Made by a program: the position numbers and the translations under genes. A DNA stretch of 64,000 bases from Diploptera punctata (lineage: Eukaryota > Arthropoda > Insecta > Blattodea > Blaberidae): assembly GCA_030220185.1 (NCBI GenBank), contig JASPKZ010003422.1:289100-353099 (forward strand), given 5' to 3'. Numbering within the stretch: position 1 is the first letter of the stretch; each line of letters opens with the position of its first letter. Of this stretch, positions 63,301 to 64,000 are shown piece by piece. The notes below the pieces were generated by a model. The model was not told the origin of the DNA and ran no database searches. It saw only the letters and a program-made list of their open reading frames with translations.

Positions 63301-64000
63301 AGTGAATGAGAACCTGGTAAGTGCAGGCTCGCCTACCCAACACAGTGCTGTGTTGAACAGTGGAATTACATCAAAGTGATGAGAACCTGGTATTGCAGCT
63401 CGCCTACACCACACGTGCTTGTGTTGTACAGTGTGCATTACATCAAGTGATGAGAACCTGGTAGTGCGGCTCGCCTACACAACCCAGTGCTGTGTTATAC
63501 AGTTGTGAATTACATCAAATTGAATGAGAACCTGGTAATGCAGGCTCGCCTACCAAGAAAACACAGTGCTGGTGGTTGAGACAGTGTGAATTACATCAAG
63601 TGGAAAATTAGAACCTGGTAAGTGCATGCTCCGCCTACACAACACAGTGCTGTTGTTGATACAGTGTGAATTACTCAAGTGAATGAGACCTGGTATATTT
63701 GCAGGCTGGCACTACTACAACCAGTGCTGTGTTGATACAGTGTGAATTAACATCAAAGTGAATGATAACCTGGTAAGTGAGCTCGCCTACCAACACAGTG
63801 CTGTGTTGGATCCAGTGTGAATACAGCAAAGTGAATGAGAACCTGGTAAGTGCAGGCTTCCCTACACACACAGTGCGGTTTGATACAGTGTGAATAACAT
63901 CAAAGTGAATGAGAACCTGGTACGTGGCGGGCTCGCCTACACAACACAGTGCTGTGTTGAACAGTGTTACTTACATCAAGTGATGAGGAACTGGTAAGTA
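60359..64000. repeat. 76-bp satellite array, error-rich part, runs off the window
   Basis: The same unit as before, but nearly every copy has one to several random single-base insertions or deletions, starting abruptly after a C-rich tract at 60364-60403. The pattern (indels, few consistent substitutions) looks like raw long-read error, not evolution. About 47 units. All short frames here are meaningless. Confidence 0.9.

Noticed and set aside
59752..63871. Many frames on both strands in the satellite
   Set aside because: They are chance frames in repeated units, most of them created by sequencing indels.
51633..64000. CRISPR array
   Set aside because: The repeat units are contiguous with no unique spacers, the context is eukaryotic, and there are no cas genes.
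1..64000. Bacterial contamination or horizontally acquired gene cluster
   Set aside because: No dense long frames, ribosome binding sites or operon-like spacing anywhere. All recognised coding text is animal or retroelement.

Overview
This window is eukaryotic, almost certainly insect, genomic DNA. It is AT-rich and intron-rich, has no bacterial operon structure, and is packed with degraded transposable elements. Two host genes can be recognised, both on the minus strand and both only in part. The first is a loquacious/TARBP2-type double-stranded-RNA-binding protein, a Dicer partner in small-RNA pathways. Its five consecutive coding exons lie between 17110 and 7543, with splice phases that agree throughout. 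The second is one exon of an M-Ras small GTPase (51548-51386), whose downstream splice site looks like a rare GC donor. The repeat types (LINE tails, tRNA-headed SINEs, many Penelope remnants) suggest a large polyneopteran genome such as a cockroach or relative. That placement is an inference, not a proof.

Layout. 1-7.4 kb: a degenerate copy of a high-copy arthropod protein family, then Penelope, SINE, LINE and tRNA-like debris. 7.4-17.1 kb: the loqs exons, with introns full of Penelope termini and tRNA-like repeats. 17.1-26 kb: a pogo-like transposase relic, Penelope inverted dimers with hammerhead-like ends, and a cluster of foldback repeats. 26-44 kb: SINEs, a Helitron-like stretch, many LINE 3' ends, two short TIR elements carrying mariner-type transposase remnants, nested insertions, and more Penelope pieces. 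45.2-45.9 kb: a 66-bp minisatellite with a five-unit higher-order repeat. 46.5-51.3 kb: the best preserved Penelope GIY-YIG end, then LINE and SINE pieces. 51.4-51.5 kb: the M-Ras exon. 51.63 kb to the window end: a 76-bp satellite array of about 160 units. From about 60.36 kb its sequence becomes riddled with random single-base indels, which looks like unpolished long-read assembly.

The most interesting signal is at the Penelope-like element (PLE) ends. Several distinct subfamilies carry short hammerhead-ribozyme-like motifs: the CUGANGA core, a clear stem II, GAAA, and a very short stem III that is palindromic in most of them. Many copies are inverted dimers that fold back on themselves. 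The hammerhead/PLE association is established knowledge (hammerhead motifs have been described in Penelope-like elements). The specific copies, their palindromic stem III and the inverted-dimer architecture are read from this sequence. The tRNA-like repeats show a parallel architecture, with tRNA-length cores flanked by short inverted repeats, and also form hairpin dimers.
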